Source: DASTOB01 sp035720425 (GTDB lineage: Bacteria; Chloroflexota; Limnocylindria; Limnocylindrales; CSP1-4). From it: DNA of 15,082 bases. Below the pieces are notes generated by a model. That model did not search any database. It saw only the letters and a program-made list of their open reading frames with translations, and was not told where the DNA came from. The stretch is from the NCBI GenBank assembly GCA_035720425.1, contig DASTOB010000081.1, positions 1 through 15,082 on the forward strand. The letters are read 5' to 3'. Each line of letters opens with the position of its first letter. The stretch's first letter is position 1. Positions 1 through 6,486 of this stretch are shown here, piece after piece. The position numbers and the translations under genes were made by a program.

Positions 1-48
1 AGCCTCGCGGTCGAGATCGAGGTCGACGCGGTCCACGATCGGCCCTGA
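1..48 (+). CDS. C-terminal tail of an unidentified protein (possibly RidA-like)
   Basis: The window opens inside a plus-strand frame that gives SLAVEIEVDAVHDRP and then a TGA stop at 46-48. Only 15 residues are visible. The VEIEVDAV segment resembles the last beta strand of RidA/YjgF-family imine deaminases, which often end in a VEIEA.AV pattern, but so short a match is weak evidence. The frame runs towards the minus-strand azlD gene, and a GC-rich inverted repeat lies between the two. That a gene ends here is plausible because of the codon usage and the convergent layout. The product is a guess. Confidence 0.4.
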   Translation, partial: SLAVEIEVDAVHDRP

Positions 49-58
49 CCGGTCGTCT

Positions 59-75
59 GGCCGGCCCGGCCGGCC
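59..75. terminator. GC-rich inverted repeat between convergent genes
   Basis: GGCCGGCC at 59-66 and again at 68-75 form a perfect 8+1+8 inverted repeat; realistically this is a 6-bp stem with a 5-nt loop. It sits between the plus-strand stop at 48 and the azlD stop at 82, where a terminator for either strand would be expected. No T-tract follows on either strand, so an intrinsic terminator is only a possibility. Confidence 0.35.
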
Positions 76-81
76 GATCCG

Positions 82-426
82 TCAGCCGAGGTTCATGGCC
101 CGCGCCAGCGCGACGACCGCCACGGCGGCGACGATACCGAGCAGCAGGTTGCGACGCCAGGCGACGAGCGCGAGGCAGAGCGCGACGGCCGGCCACTCCG
201 GACCGACATGGAACGACACGTCCCGCGTCCCGTCGGCGAGGGTTTCGACGCGCACGACGGTGTTCGCGGCGGCCAGCGCGGCGAGCACCGCCGGCCCGAC
301 GAGCCGCAGGTAGGCGAGCGCGATCGGCGGCATCCGTTCGACCCGGGACACGATGAGCGGGATGGCGCGCGACGGGTAGGTCACGAGGCCCATGAGGACC
401 GCGAGCGGGATCAGCTCGAGGCTCAT
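82..426 (-). CDS. azlD: AzlD-family branched-chain amino acid export subunit
   Basis: This is a small, very hydrophobic protein of 114 residues, the usual AzlD size of about 100-110. Roughly four membrane segments can be seen: residues 4-18, 35-54, 78-90 and 94-111. An early GLVTYPSRAIPL stretch (13-24) matches the conserved N-terminal TY-x-x-R region of the family. AzlD works with AzlC as a two-subunit inner-membrane exporter of branched-chain amino acids; in Bacillus subtilis loss of control of azlCD gives 4-azaleucine resistance. Its ATG overlaps the azlC stop in an ATGA tetranucleotide (426-423), so the two are probably translationally coupled. It is the last gene of the minus-strand block. 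Confidence 0.88.
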   Translation of the reverse strand: MSLELIPLAVLMGLVTYPSRAIPLIVSRVERMPPIALAYLRLVGPAVLAALAAANTVVRVETLADGTRDVSFHVGPEWPAVALCLALVAWRRNLLLGIVAAVAVVALARAMNLG

Positions 427-1265
427 GCGCCGGCCCCCGGTCGGCCCTGCGGGTCGCCCTCGTCAGCCGCGTCTCCCGCCTGGAGCGCCCGACCGGCCAG
501 TTCGGGATCCGCCAGCGGCAGCGGCGACTCCGGGTACGTGCGGCCGATCGGTCGCCCCGGAGCGGCGAGCCCCAGCAGTGGGCCGAGCAGGCCGCCGGCG
601 ACGATCCCGGCCGCCGGATCCCAGGCGAGCGAGATGGCGACCGCGAGGACCGCACCGCTGATCGCTGCAACGACCTCGCGCCGCCCCGATACGAGGGCGA
701 CCGCGAGCCCGCCCATGGCGGCCGGAAACACGACGTCGAGCCCGAACACGGACGGGTCCGGGATCGCACCGCCGAGCGCAACGCCCGCGAGCGTGGCGAG
801 GTTCCACGGGATGAACGTCGTCACGATCGCGGCAAACCAGTACCCCCACGTGTCGGCCCGGCCGACCCGCCGGAAGTGGGTGATCGCGAGCGCGAACGCC
901 TCGTCGGTCAGGAAGTGCGCCATGACCGCGCGAATCGGCCGCGGCCGGTCGGCGAGATACGGAGCGAGGGCAGCCGAGTAGAGCAGGTGGCGCGCGTTGA
1001 GGAACGCCGTCAGGAGCACGACGCCGGCCCACGAGAACCCGCCCATGACATAGCCGACGGCGGCGAACTGGGCCGCGCCGCCGAACACGATGACGCTCAT
1101 GGCGCTCGCCTCGATCGGCGAGAACCCCGCCGTTCGCGCCGACAACCCGTAGACGAGGCCGAACCCGGTCGCCGAGGCGACGATCCCGAGGCCGTCGAGG
1201 ACGAGGCGGCGCCGTGCGCCCGGCAGGTCGAGCGACGGCTCGGCGCGGATCCCCGGTCCGCTCAC
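423..1265 (-). CDS. azlC: AzlC-family branched-chain amino acid exporter, large subunit
   Basis: From the chosen GTG at 1265 the product has 280 residues. The AzlC hallmarks are FGGAAQFAAV (61-70), LNARHLLYSAAL (89-100) and FLTDEAFA (118-125), followed by a hydrophobic half from about 142 to 235. About 45 C-terminal residues after the last membrane segment are polar and make the protein longer than the usual 230-250. The frame stays open upstream to an ATG at 1346, but that part runs through the zinc-ribbon gene, so I take the GTG 13 bases after that gene's stop; the ribosome site there is weak. Together with AzlD it should export branched-chain amino acids. The family is clear; the exact start is less so. 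Confidence 0.87.
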   Translation of the reverse strand: MSGPGIRAEPSLDLPGARRRLVLDGLGIVASATGFGLVYGLSARTAGFSPIEASAMSVIVFGGAAQFAAVGYVMGGFSWAGVVLLTAFLNARHLLYSAALAPYLADRPRPIRAVMAHFLTDEAFALAITHFRRVGRADTWGYWFAAIVTTFIPWNLATLAGVALGGAIPDPSVFGLDVVFPAAMGGLAVALVSGRREVVAAISGAVLAVAISLAWDPAAGIVAGGLLGPLLGLAAPGRPIGRTYPESPLPLADPELAGRALQAGDAADEGDPQGRPGAGA

Positions 1266-1278
1266 GCGACGCCCCGGA

Positions 1279-1551
1279 TCAGCGCAGGAACGTCTTCGCG
1301 CAGGTGCCGTCGCAGACCACGAAGACGGCGTGGTTGTCGCGGGCATATCCGGCGGCGTGAAGCAACCCGGGGCAGCCCGGCGTCGGGCACTTCCAGACCC
1401 ACCAGCGCTCGTTTTCGTCGAGGGGCGTGGACTCTGACGCGATCCGATCGGCGAGGCCGTCGCGGGCGCCGACCAGCCGCTCGATCGCCGCGGCGCGCTC
1501 GGCCGTCGTTTCGCTCGTGTACGGGTAGTTCTGGCCGACGTTCGAGGTCAC
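1279..1551 (-). CDS. Small zinc-ribbon-like protein, function unknown
   Basis: This 90-residue protein starts at GTG 1551, placed by a strong GGAGGA ribosome site with a five-base spacer. The N-terminal half (about 15-45) is charged and probably helical. The C-terminal half reads WWVWKCPTPGC, then ends in CDGTC, giving cysteine pairs at 55/60 and 80/84 (CX4C-X19-CX3C). That arrangement is typical of a small zinc ribbon, although no histidine or cysteine spacing lets me name a family. It lies 13 bases upstream of azlC on the same strand and is likely cotranscribed with azlCD. A regulatory or accessory role for the exporter is possible but unproven. The same frame stays open far upstream inside ggt with implausible composition, so only this part is called. 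Confidence 0.7.
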   Translation of the reverse strand: MTSNVGQNYPYTSETTAERAAAIERLVGARDGLADRIASESTPLDENERWWVWKCPTPGCPGLLHAAGYARDNHAVFVVCDGTCAKTFLR

Positions 1552-1590
1552 CTGGTCCTCCGCTCGACGCGCGCCCGATGGGACAGCGAG

Positions 1591-1650
1591 ACCGGTGGCG
1601 GCGTCGTGTGAGCGCAGCCTGCCACCGGTAGCGCGGAGAATACCACCGGT
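1591..1650. promoter_or_regulatory. Three ACCGGT sites around a candidate promoter (operator-like)
   Basis: ACCGGT palindromes lie at 1591-1596, 1624-1629 and 1645-1650. The last two belong to the direct repeat CCACCGGT and are 21 bp apart centre to centre, two helical turns. The first is in the inverted context ACCGGTGGC, opposite GCCACCGGT at 1621-1629, and 33 bp away. On the minus strand TATTCT (1642-1637) is a possible -10 box for the zinc-ribbon/azlCD set, bracketed by the two phased sites; no -35 match is visible. The rest of the 1552-1747 gap is GC-rich, A/G/P-codon-like sequence without a supported gene. Confidence 0.4.
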
Positions 1651-1747
1651 TGAGCGCCGCTCCGGGCGCGGCGGCTGGATCCGCTCCCGGCGCGGCGGCC
1701 GCCGCGGAGCCCGGCGCTGCCGCGCCGAGAGCGCCCGCGGCGCGCGG

Positions 1748-3427
1748 CTACCAGGCCGCCGGAAGGCCGTCGCTGCGCGGATCGGTCGTCGCGGCGAGGG
1801 ACCCACCGTCGGCCGCCGGGCCGCCATCGACCAATTCGATCGCGTGGCAGTGCCCCAGCGCGGCGTCGAACGATCCGGTGCGCTGCACCCGGTGGCCCAG
1901 GTTCTCCAGGGTTTCCAGCACCCCCGGTGCGAAGCGCGGCTCCGCCCGGACGAGGGTCGGTGGGCGGAGGACCGCCTCCGGCTCGACGCCCCAGCGCGGG
2001 ATCGCCACGGCCCGGATGTCCAGCCCGCCGTCGACGAGCGCCGACACGAACTGGGCGTGGATCTGCGGCTGGATATCACCGCCCATCGACCCGGCGACGA
2101 CCCATGGGTCTCGGACGCCGTCACGGAACAGCATGCCCGGCAGGAGCGTGTGGAGCGTGCGCTTGCGCGGGGCAAGCACGTTCGCATGACCCGGTTCGAG
2201 GCTGAAGAACGAACCGCGGTTCTGGTAGTGGACCCCGGTGTCCGGGCAGACCACGCCGGACCCGAAGCCGCTCCAGTTCGACTCGATCAGGCTGACCGCG
2301 TTGCCGTCGCCATCGACCGTCGCGAGGTAGATCGTGCCGCCGCCGGGTGGCATCGTCGAGGGTGGTGGCAGGGAGGCTCGGGCCGGGTCGATGGTACGGG
2401 CGCGGTCGGCCGCGAAGGCCTTGTCGAGGAGCTGGTCCACCGGGACGTCGACGTGCGCGGGATCGGACAGCCAGCGGTTCCGGTCGGTCATCGCGAGCTT
2501 GGCTGCCTCGATGCCGAGGTGGATCCAGCGCGGGTCGGTCGGCCCGGCGGCGGTGAACGTATCGGCCGGCGGCGGCTCGAAACCCTCGAGGATATTGAGC
2601 AGCTCGAGCGCCACGACGCCCGAGCTGTTCGGCGGATGGCTCGTGATCCGAACCCCGCGGTACGTCGTCGCGATCGGCTCGGCCCAGTCGGCCGTGTGCG
2701 CCCGCAGGTCGTCGGCCGTGATCGGCGAGCCGGCCTCGGCCAGCGTGCGCGCCTGGCGGTCGGCCAGGTCGCCGTCATAGAAGTCGTCGAAGCCGACCTC
2801 GGCGAGACGCTCGAGGGTCGACGCGAGGGCGGGCAGCCGAACCCGCTCACCGGGTCGCCACGGTCGACCGTGGGGACGAAAGACGGCGAAGAACTCGGCA
2901 TCCGCGCCGACTGCCGCCTCGACCTGCGGCGCAGTGCGCTCGACGCTCGCAATGAACCCGTCCCAGGCTGGGAAGCCGTCCCGGGCCAGCTCGATCGCCG
3001 GGGCCAGGATCTCGGCGCGCGACAGACGCCCGAGTCGGGCGTGCGCAATCCCCCACGACCGAACGGCGCCGGGCACGGTGATCGACAGCGGCCCGCGGAA
3101 CGGCACGGCCGACAGACCGCGCGCCCGCCAGCTCACCGCGTCCGCCGCGGCCGCCGACCGCCCGGAGCCGTTCAGGGCCCACTGGCGACCCTCGCCGCGA
3201 TCCCAGCCCAGCCAGAACGCATCGCCGCCGATGCCACAGCTGTTCGGGACCACGACTGCGACGACCGCGTTCGTCGCGATCGCCGCGTCGACGGCGTGCC
3301 CGCCGGCGCGCAGCACGCCGAGGCCGGCCGCAGTCGCGAGGTGGTGCGGCGCGACGACCGCGCCGTGAGCCCCGCGGGCGAGCGGCGCCGGGACGAGCGG
3401 GACCCGCGGGACGTGCTGGTCGGTCAT
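1748..3427 (-). CDS. ggt: Gamma-glutamyltransferase-like Ntn hydrolase (YwrD type)
   Basis: The product has 559 residues and spans the whole gamma-glutamyltransferase fold. The large chain (about 1-364) has AGGHAVDAAIATNAV (41-55) and CGIGGDAFWL (64-73); the small chain starts at the predicted self-cleavage and nucleophile residue Thr365 in GGGTIYLATVD. The next part, NWSGFGSGVVCPDTGVHYQN (384-403), is of the YwrD/cephalosporin-acylase-like branch rather than classical E. coli GGT, and Ile366 replaces the usual second Thr/Ser. GSMGGD (446-451) fits the oxyanion region. No signal peptide is seen, so a cytoplasmic enzyme is likely. It should hydrolyse or transfer gamma-glutamyl (or related amide) groups; the substrate cannot be read. 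The ATG overlaps the stop of the upstream MFS gene in ATGA (3427-3424). Confidence 0.9.
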   Translation of the reverse strand: MTDQHVPRVPLVPAPLARGAHGAVVAPHHLATAAGLGVLRAGGHAVDAAIATNAVVAVVVPNSCGIGGDAFWLGWDRGEGRQWALNGSGRSAAAADAVSWRARGLSAVPFRGPLSITVPGAVRSWGIAHARLGRLSRAEILAPAIELARDGFPAWDGFIASVERTAPQVEAAVGADAEFFAVFRPHGRPWRPGERVRLPALASTLERLAEVGFDDFYDGDLADRQARTLAEAGSPITADDLRAHTADWAEPIATTYRGVRITSHPPNSSGVVALELLNILEGFEPPPADTFTAAGPTDPRWIHLGIEAAKLAMTDRNRWLSDPAHVDVPVDQLLDKAFAADRARTIDPARASLPPPSTMPPGGGTIYLATVDGDGNAVSLIESNWSGFGSGVVCPDTGVHYQNRGSFFSLEPGHANVLAPRKRTLHTLLPGMLFRDGVRDPWVVAGSMGGDIQPQIHAQFVSALVDGGLDIRAVAIPRWGVEPEAVLRPPTLVRAEPRFAPGVLETLENLGHRVQRTGSFDAALGHCHAIELVDGGPAADGGSLAATTDPRSDGLPAAW

Positions 3428-4713
3428 GCTTCGAGGTCGCCCCCGTCGAGGACGGCCGGCGCCCCCGGCCCGCCGACATAGTGCTCGTGGCGGCGCAGCT
3501 GGGCGAGCGGCAGCAGCGCGAGGAGCAGGAGGGCCATGGTTGCGACGAGCAGGCCGTCGACGCCGCGCCAGCTCGCGGCAAACCCTCCGATCAGGCTGCC
3601 GGCGATCTGCCCCAGGCCCAGGAACACGGAGTAGAGCCCCATGATCGCGCCGCGATCGGCCGGGAACCGCTCCGAGATGTCGGCCAGCAGCCCGAGGGCG
3701 GCGGGAGTGGCGCCGGCCAGCACGAACAGGCCGAAGCCGGCCGTCCCGGCGGCCGCCAGCGTGATCGGGAGCCCAAGGCCCGCTCCATGGTTGATCACGA
3801 GGCCGGCCGCCACGAGCGCGCCGCCGCCGAGGATGCCGTACAGGATGATCGTCGTCCGGCGCAGGTTCTTGAACCGCTCGCCCCAGTACAGCAGGCCGGC
3901 CCCGAACAGGAGGCCGATCACGACGGCACCGATCGTGATCTCGAGCGCGCTGAACCCGCGCATGAGGGCCTGATCGGGGAACCGTGGGTCAGCCCGTGCG
4001 AACTGGAAGATCGACTGCGAGAACCACAGGCCGATCGATGCGTTGACGGCGATCCAGGTCGGGGCGAGCAACCAGACGTGGGATGTCGACAGGAGGTTCG
4101 CGTACCGCCGCCAACCGAAGTGCGGAGCCGTCAGCGTGTCGCGCTCGCCGGCGGGATCCTCGACGCCGCGCCAGTAGATGAGGAACGAGCCGCCGTAGAT
4201 CACCGCGTTGAGGAAGAACGCGTTCGCGCCGAGCAGCTCGAACAGGAGGGGCGCCACGGCGAACCCGACGCCGAGCCCGGCCAGGGTCGCGCCCTCGAAG
4301 CGCGCCGCCGCCCGCCCCCGGAGCGCCTCGTCGTTGGCCGTGACCATCGCGATGTAACCGAGGATCGACGGCACGCTCGCCGCGGTCGACGCGCCCTCGA
4401 GCCAGCGTGTTCCGCCGAGGATGACGAGGTTCGTGGTGAGCCCGGTCATGATCACCGCGACCCCGCCGAAGACCGGTCCGTACAGCATGACCCGGTGATG
4501 ACCGATCCGGTCGGACAGGATCCCGAAGAACGGCGACAGGACGAGTTCCGCAGCGTAGAACGTCGCGGAGAAGATCCCGACAACGACCGCGTCGACGGGG
4601 TGACCATCCGCGGCGAGCGAGGCGAGGTAGAAGCCGAGCATCGCACCGGTGAGGCCGGTGCTGAAGCGAAGCGTGAAGGTGCCGGCCAGGACGGCGAGCA
4701 GGGAACGATCCAT
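3424..4713 (-). CDS. Major facilitator superfamily transporter
   Basis: A 429-residue integral membrane protein with about 12 hydrophobic segments, the standard MFS size. The motif A loop FFGILSDRIGHHRVM (62-76) follows segment 2, and a second half begins after a central polar loop (about 183-205). YWGERFKNLRR (276-286) is the matching loop in the second half. The substrate cannot be assigned. The start is set at ATG 4713: upstream residues in the open frame are Arg/Pro-rich and antisense to the degV leader. There is no ribosome site, but TACGCT lies just upstream, as in a leaderless gene. Coupling to ggt by an ATGA overlap suggests transport of a peptide, glutamyl compound or product of that enzyme; this is inference. 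Confidence 0.9.
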   Translation of the reverse strand: MDRSLLAVLAGTFTLRFSTGLTGAMLGFYLASLAADGHPVDAVVVGIFSATFYAAELVLSPFFGILSDRIGHHRVMLYGPVFGGVAVIMTGLTTNLVILGGTRWLEGASTAASVPSILGYIAMVTANDEALRGRAAARFEGATLAGLGVGFAVAPLLFELLGANAFFLNAVIYGGSFLIYWRGVEDPAGERDTLTAPHFGWRRYANLLSTSHVWLLAPTWIAVNASIGLWFSQSIFQFARADPRFPDQALMRGFSALEITIGAVVIGLLFGAGLLYWGERFKNLRRTTIILYGILGGGALVAAGLVINHGAGLGLPITLAAAGTAGFGLFVLAGATPAALGLLADISERFPADRGAIMGLYSVFLGLGQIAGSLIGGFAASWRGVDGLLVATMALLLLALLPLAQLRRHEHYVGGPGAPAVLDGGDLEA

Positions 4714-4722
4714 GTGCCGCGA

Positions 4723-4728
4723 AGCGTA
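4723..4728 (-). promoter_or_regulatory. Candidate -10 box for a leaderless MFS-ggt transcript
   Basis: Read on the minus strand this is TACGCT, a TANNNT box whose 3' end is nine bases before the A of the MFS ATG (4713). With no purine-rich ribosome site in front of that ATG, a transcript starting at or within a few bases of the start codon is the simplest reading. No -35 match was seen. Confidence 0.4.
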
Positions 4729-4756
4729 GCGGGGCCGCGGGCGCCTGCGCGGGCCG

Positions 4757-4762
4757 TATGAT
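4757..4762 (+). promoter_or_regulatory. Candidate -10 box for degV
   Basis: TATGAT lies in the 135-bp divergent gap between the MFS start and degV, and would give an untranslated leader of about 80 bases. The position of a -35 box (4734-4739) shows only GC-rich sequence. The AT-rich hexamer stands out from its surroundings but the call rests on that alone. Confidence 0.35.
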
Positions 4763-4848
4763 CGGAGCCGAACCGCAACCGTCGACGGGGAGTCCCCGGG
4801 CCCGAGCCCCGCCGGTCGTCGGTCGTGCGAGCAGGAGGGAGCGATCAC

Positions 4849-5703
4849 GTGAGCCGCGTTGCCGTCGTCACCGATTCAGCGGCCGACCTCGCGCCGGCGG
4901 TCGCGCAGGCGTACGGGATCACCGTCGTCCCACTCGTTGTGACGTTCGGGTCACAGACCTTCAAGGCGGGGGTCGACCTGTCGACCGAGCAGTTTTGGGA
5001 GCGGATGACGGCGGCCGACGCGCCGTTTCCGACGACCGCGGCGTCGGCGCCTGGCGACTTCAAGGCCGCCTACGACGCGTGTTTCGCCGACGGCGCCGAC
5101 GCGATCGTGTCGATCCACGTCGCCGGATCGCTGTCGGGGACGATCAAGAGCGCCCAGATCGCGCGCGACATGCTGCCCGATCGGGAGATCCACATCGTCG
5201 ACTCGCAGGGCGCGTCGATGGCGGAGGCGATCCTCGCCCAGATGGCGGTCGAGATGGCACGGATGGGCGTGGCGGCGGCGGAGATCGCCCGCGCCCTCGA
5301 GACCCGGGTCCCGGATCTGCGCATGTTCGTCGTGCTCGAGACGCTCGAGTATCTCAAGAAGGGCGGGCGGATCTCCGGGGCCCAGGCCGCGATCGGGACG
5401 TTCCTGTCGGTCAAGCCGATCATCCGGGTGATCGGCGGGGTCGTCGAGACCGCGGACCGGGTGCGGACACGATCGAAGGCGCGCGAACGGTGCATCGAGC
5501 TGATCTGCGAGCGCCCGATCGAGCGGATCGCGATCCTCCACACGATCAGCCCGGACGTCGACGCGTTTCGCGCGGAGGTGCTGGCCCGGGCGCCGGGCGG
5601 GATCGATCCGGCCCATGTCCAGGTGGGGCTGGTCGGCCCGTCCGTGGGGCCGCACCTGGGCCCGGGCTGTCTCGGCGCGGCGGTCCTCTACAAGGCCGGC
5701 TGA
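4849..5703 (+). CDS. DegV-family fatty-acid-binding protein
   Basis: The 284-residue product starts at GTG 4849 behind AGGAGGGA (4833-4840). It opens with RVAVVTDSAADL (3-14), the family's first strand and ligand-contacting TDS. Further family landmarks are TTAASAPGDF (62-71), SIHVAGSLSGT (88-98), LEYLKKGGRIS (167-177) and FLSVKPI (185-191); the C-terminal part ends in GPSVGPHLGPGCLG (263-276). DegV proteins bind a single fatty acid between two domains; FakB relatives present it to the FakA kinase. No kinase partner is encoded here, and many DegV homologues have no proven role, so FakB function should not be assumed. It is followed by a long repeat-bearing non-coding stretch. Confidence 0.92.
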   Translation: MSRVAVVTDSAADLAPAVAQAYGITVVPLVVTFGSQTFKAGVDLSTEQFWERMTAADAPFPTTAASAPGDFKAAYDACFADGADAIVSIHVAGSLSGTIKSAQIARDMLPDREIHIVDSQGASMAEAILAQMAVEMARMGVAAAEIARALETRVPDLRMFVVLETLEYLKKGGRISGAQAAIGTFLSVKPIIRVIGGVVETADRVRTRSKARERCIELICERPIERIAILHTISPDVDAFRAEVLARAPGGIDPAHVQVGLVGPSVGPHLGPGCLGAAVLYKAG

Positions 5704-5748
5704 CCGCGGGAGCTCCTACCCGGCCGCGTTTGGCCGCTTTCCCGTCCC

Positions 5749-6132
5749 GTTCACTCGCCCCACGGGCGAGCGCGACGCGTCCGCCCGCGCCAGGGTCCCG
5801 TTCGCCCGCCCCACGGTTGATCCCGACGTCCCGAGCCCGGAACCCGTCCCGTTCGCTCGCCCCACGGGCGAGCGCGACACCCGAGCCAGGAACCCGTCGC
5901 GTTCACCCGCCCCACGAGCAGCCGCGACGCCCCGAACCCCGACCACGTCCCGCTCACCCGCCCCACGAGCAGCCGCGACGGCCCCACGCTCGTACGGGTT
6001 CAGGCTGCTCGCCCAACGAGCAGCCGCGACGCTCAGAGCCCCGACCACGTCTCCGCTACTCGCCCCACGAGCAGCCGCGACACCCCGAGCCCCGACCACG
6101 TCGCGTTCACCCGTCCCACGAGCAGCCGCGAC
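5749..6132. repeat. Eight-unit 51-bp tandem repeat array
   Basis: Cores of 28 bp begin at 5749, 5800, 5851, 5901, 5952, 6003, 6054 and 6105, a step of 51 bp with one step of 50. Each core has a CGCCCCACG-like centre (CGCCCAACG in the sixth unit, CGTCCCACG in the eighth) and nearly all end in CGCGAC. The 23-bp links are also related, with CCCCGA..CCACGTC in most of the distal units. The first three cores carry GGGCGAGCGCGAC or a variant; the last five carry GAGCAGCCGCGAC, so there are two sub-families. Several cores can fold: 9-bp perfect stems at 5854-5874 and 6003-6025, and a 7-bp stem at 5754-5770. Open frames cross the array on both strands because 51 is a multiple of three, but none has a convincing start. 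I regard it as non-coding. Confidence 0.85.
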
Positions 6133-6486
6133 ACGGAACCCGACCGCGCCGTTCGGCCGCGCCCAGCCTTGCGATCGAGATCGCGCCCAGGACCCTGCCG
6201 TCAACGGGTCATTCGGCTGGTCCCGGACGGGCCATTCGGCGCAGGGCCGGGTCGGCACAGGTTGCGGTACGGTTGCGACATCGTTGCGCGCCGGGGTCGT
6301 CGCGACCCTCGAACGGCGACCGACGGGCTATACTCTCGGCCGATTCAAGCCGCGCGAAGACCACCGCCCACGCTCCGTTCGGACGCGTGACCGGGTGGCC
6401 GACGCGCCCCGTGGGGTCGTCCGGGAGACGGCTCGACAGGAGGGCGACCCGCGGAGCGGGCGCCCGAAACGGAGGATCGTCCCTTC
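6133..6486 (+). promoter_or_regulatory. Upstream region of the amino acid dehydrogenase gene
   Basis: No gene is supported here. From left to right it holds a degraded edge of the 51-bp array, three GTTGCG hexamers at 6261, 6272 and 6283 (11-bp steps), a 6+3+6 dyad GGGTCG/CGACCC at 6294-6308, and a good -10 box TATACT at 6329-6334. The dyad occupies the place of the -35 box, which has no consensus match. A transcript starting near 6341 would have a leader of about 145 bases ending in GGAGGA (6471-6476). Phased sites upstream of a promoter lacking a -35 suggest activator control. Confidence 0.5.
6329..6334 (+). promoter_or_regulatory. Candidate -10 box (TATACT) of the dehydrogenase gene
   Basis: TATACT differs from the consensus TATAAT at one base and stands alone in GC-rich surroundings 152 bp before the start codon. 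At 17-18 bp upstream the sequence is CCCTCG/ACCCTC, not a -35 box, so an upstream-bound activator is probably needed. Confidence 0.5.

Noticed and set aside
1266..1346. Upstream ATG for azlC at 1346
   Set aside because: The added residues overlap the zinc-ribbon gene, including its cysteine pairs, and do not look like an AzlC N-terminus.
1595..3481. Long plus-strand open frame opposite ggt
   Set aside because: It is antisense to a conserved enzyme, Arg/Gly/Val-rich, and has no recognisable motif.
5749..6132. CRISPR-like geometry: 28-bp repeats with about 23-bp spacers
   Set aside because: The repeats diverge from each other, the links are related rather than unique, and no cas gene is in the window. 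It is a plain 51-bp tandem repeat.
5716..6258. Minus-strand open frame giving a protein of 17-residue repeats (GVAAARGAGERDVVGA-like)
   Set aside because: A 51-bp period keeps all frames open across the array. Frames on both strands are equally open, none has a ribosome site, and the composition is only Arg/Ala/Gly.
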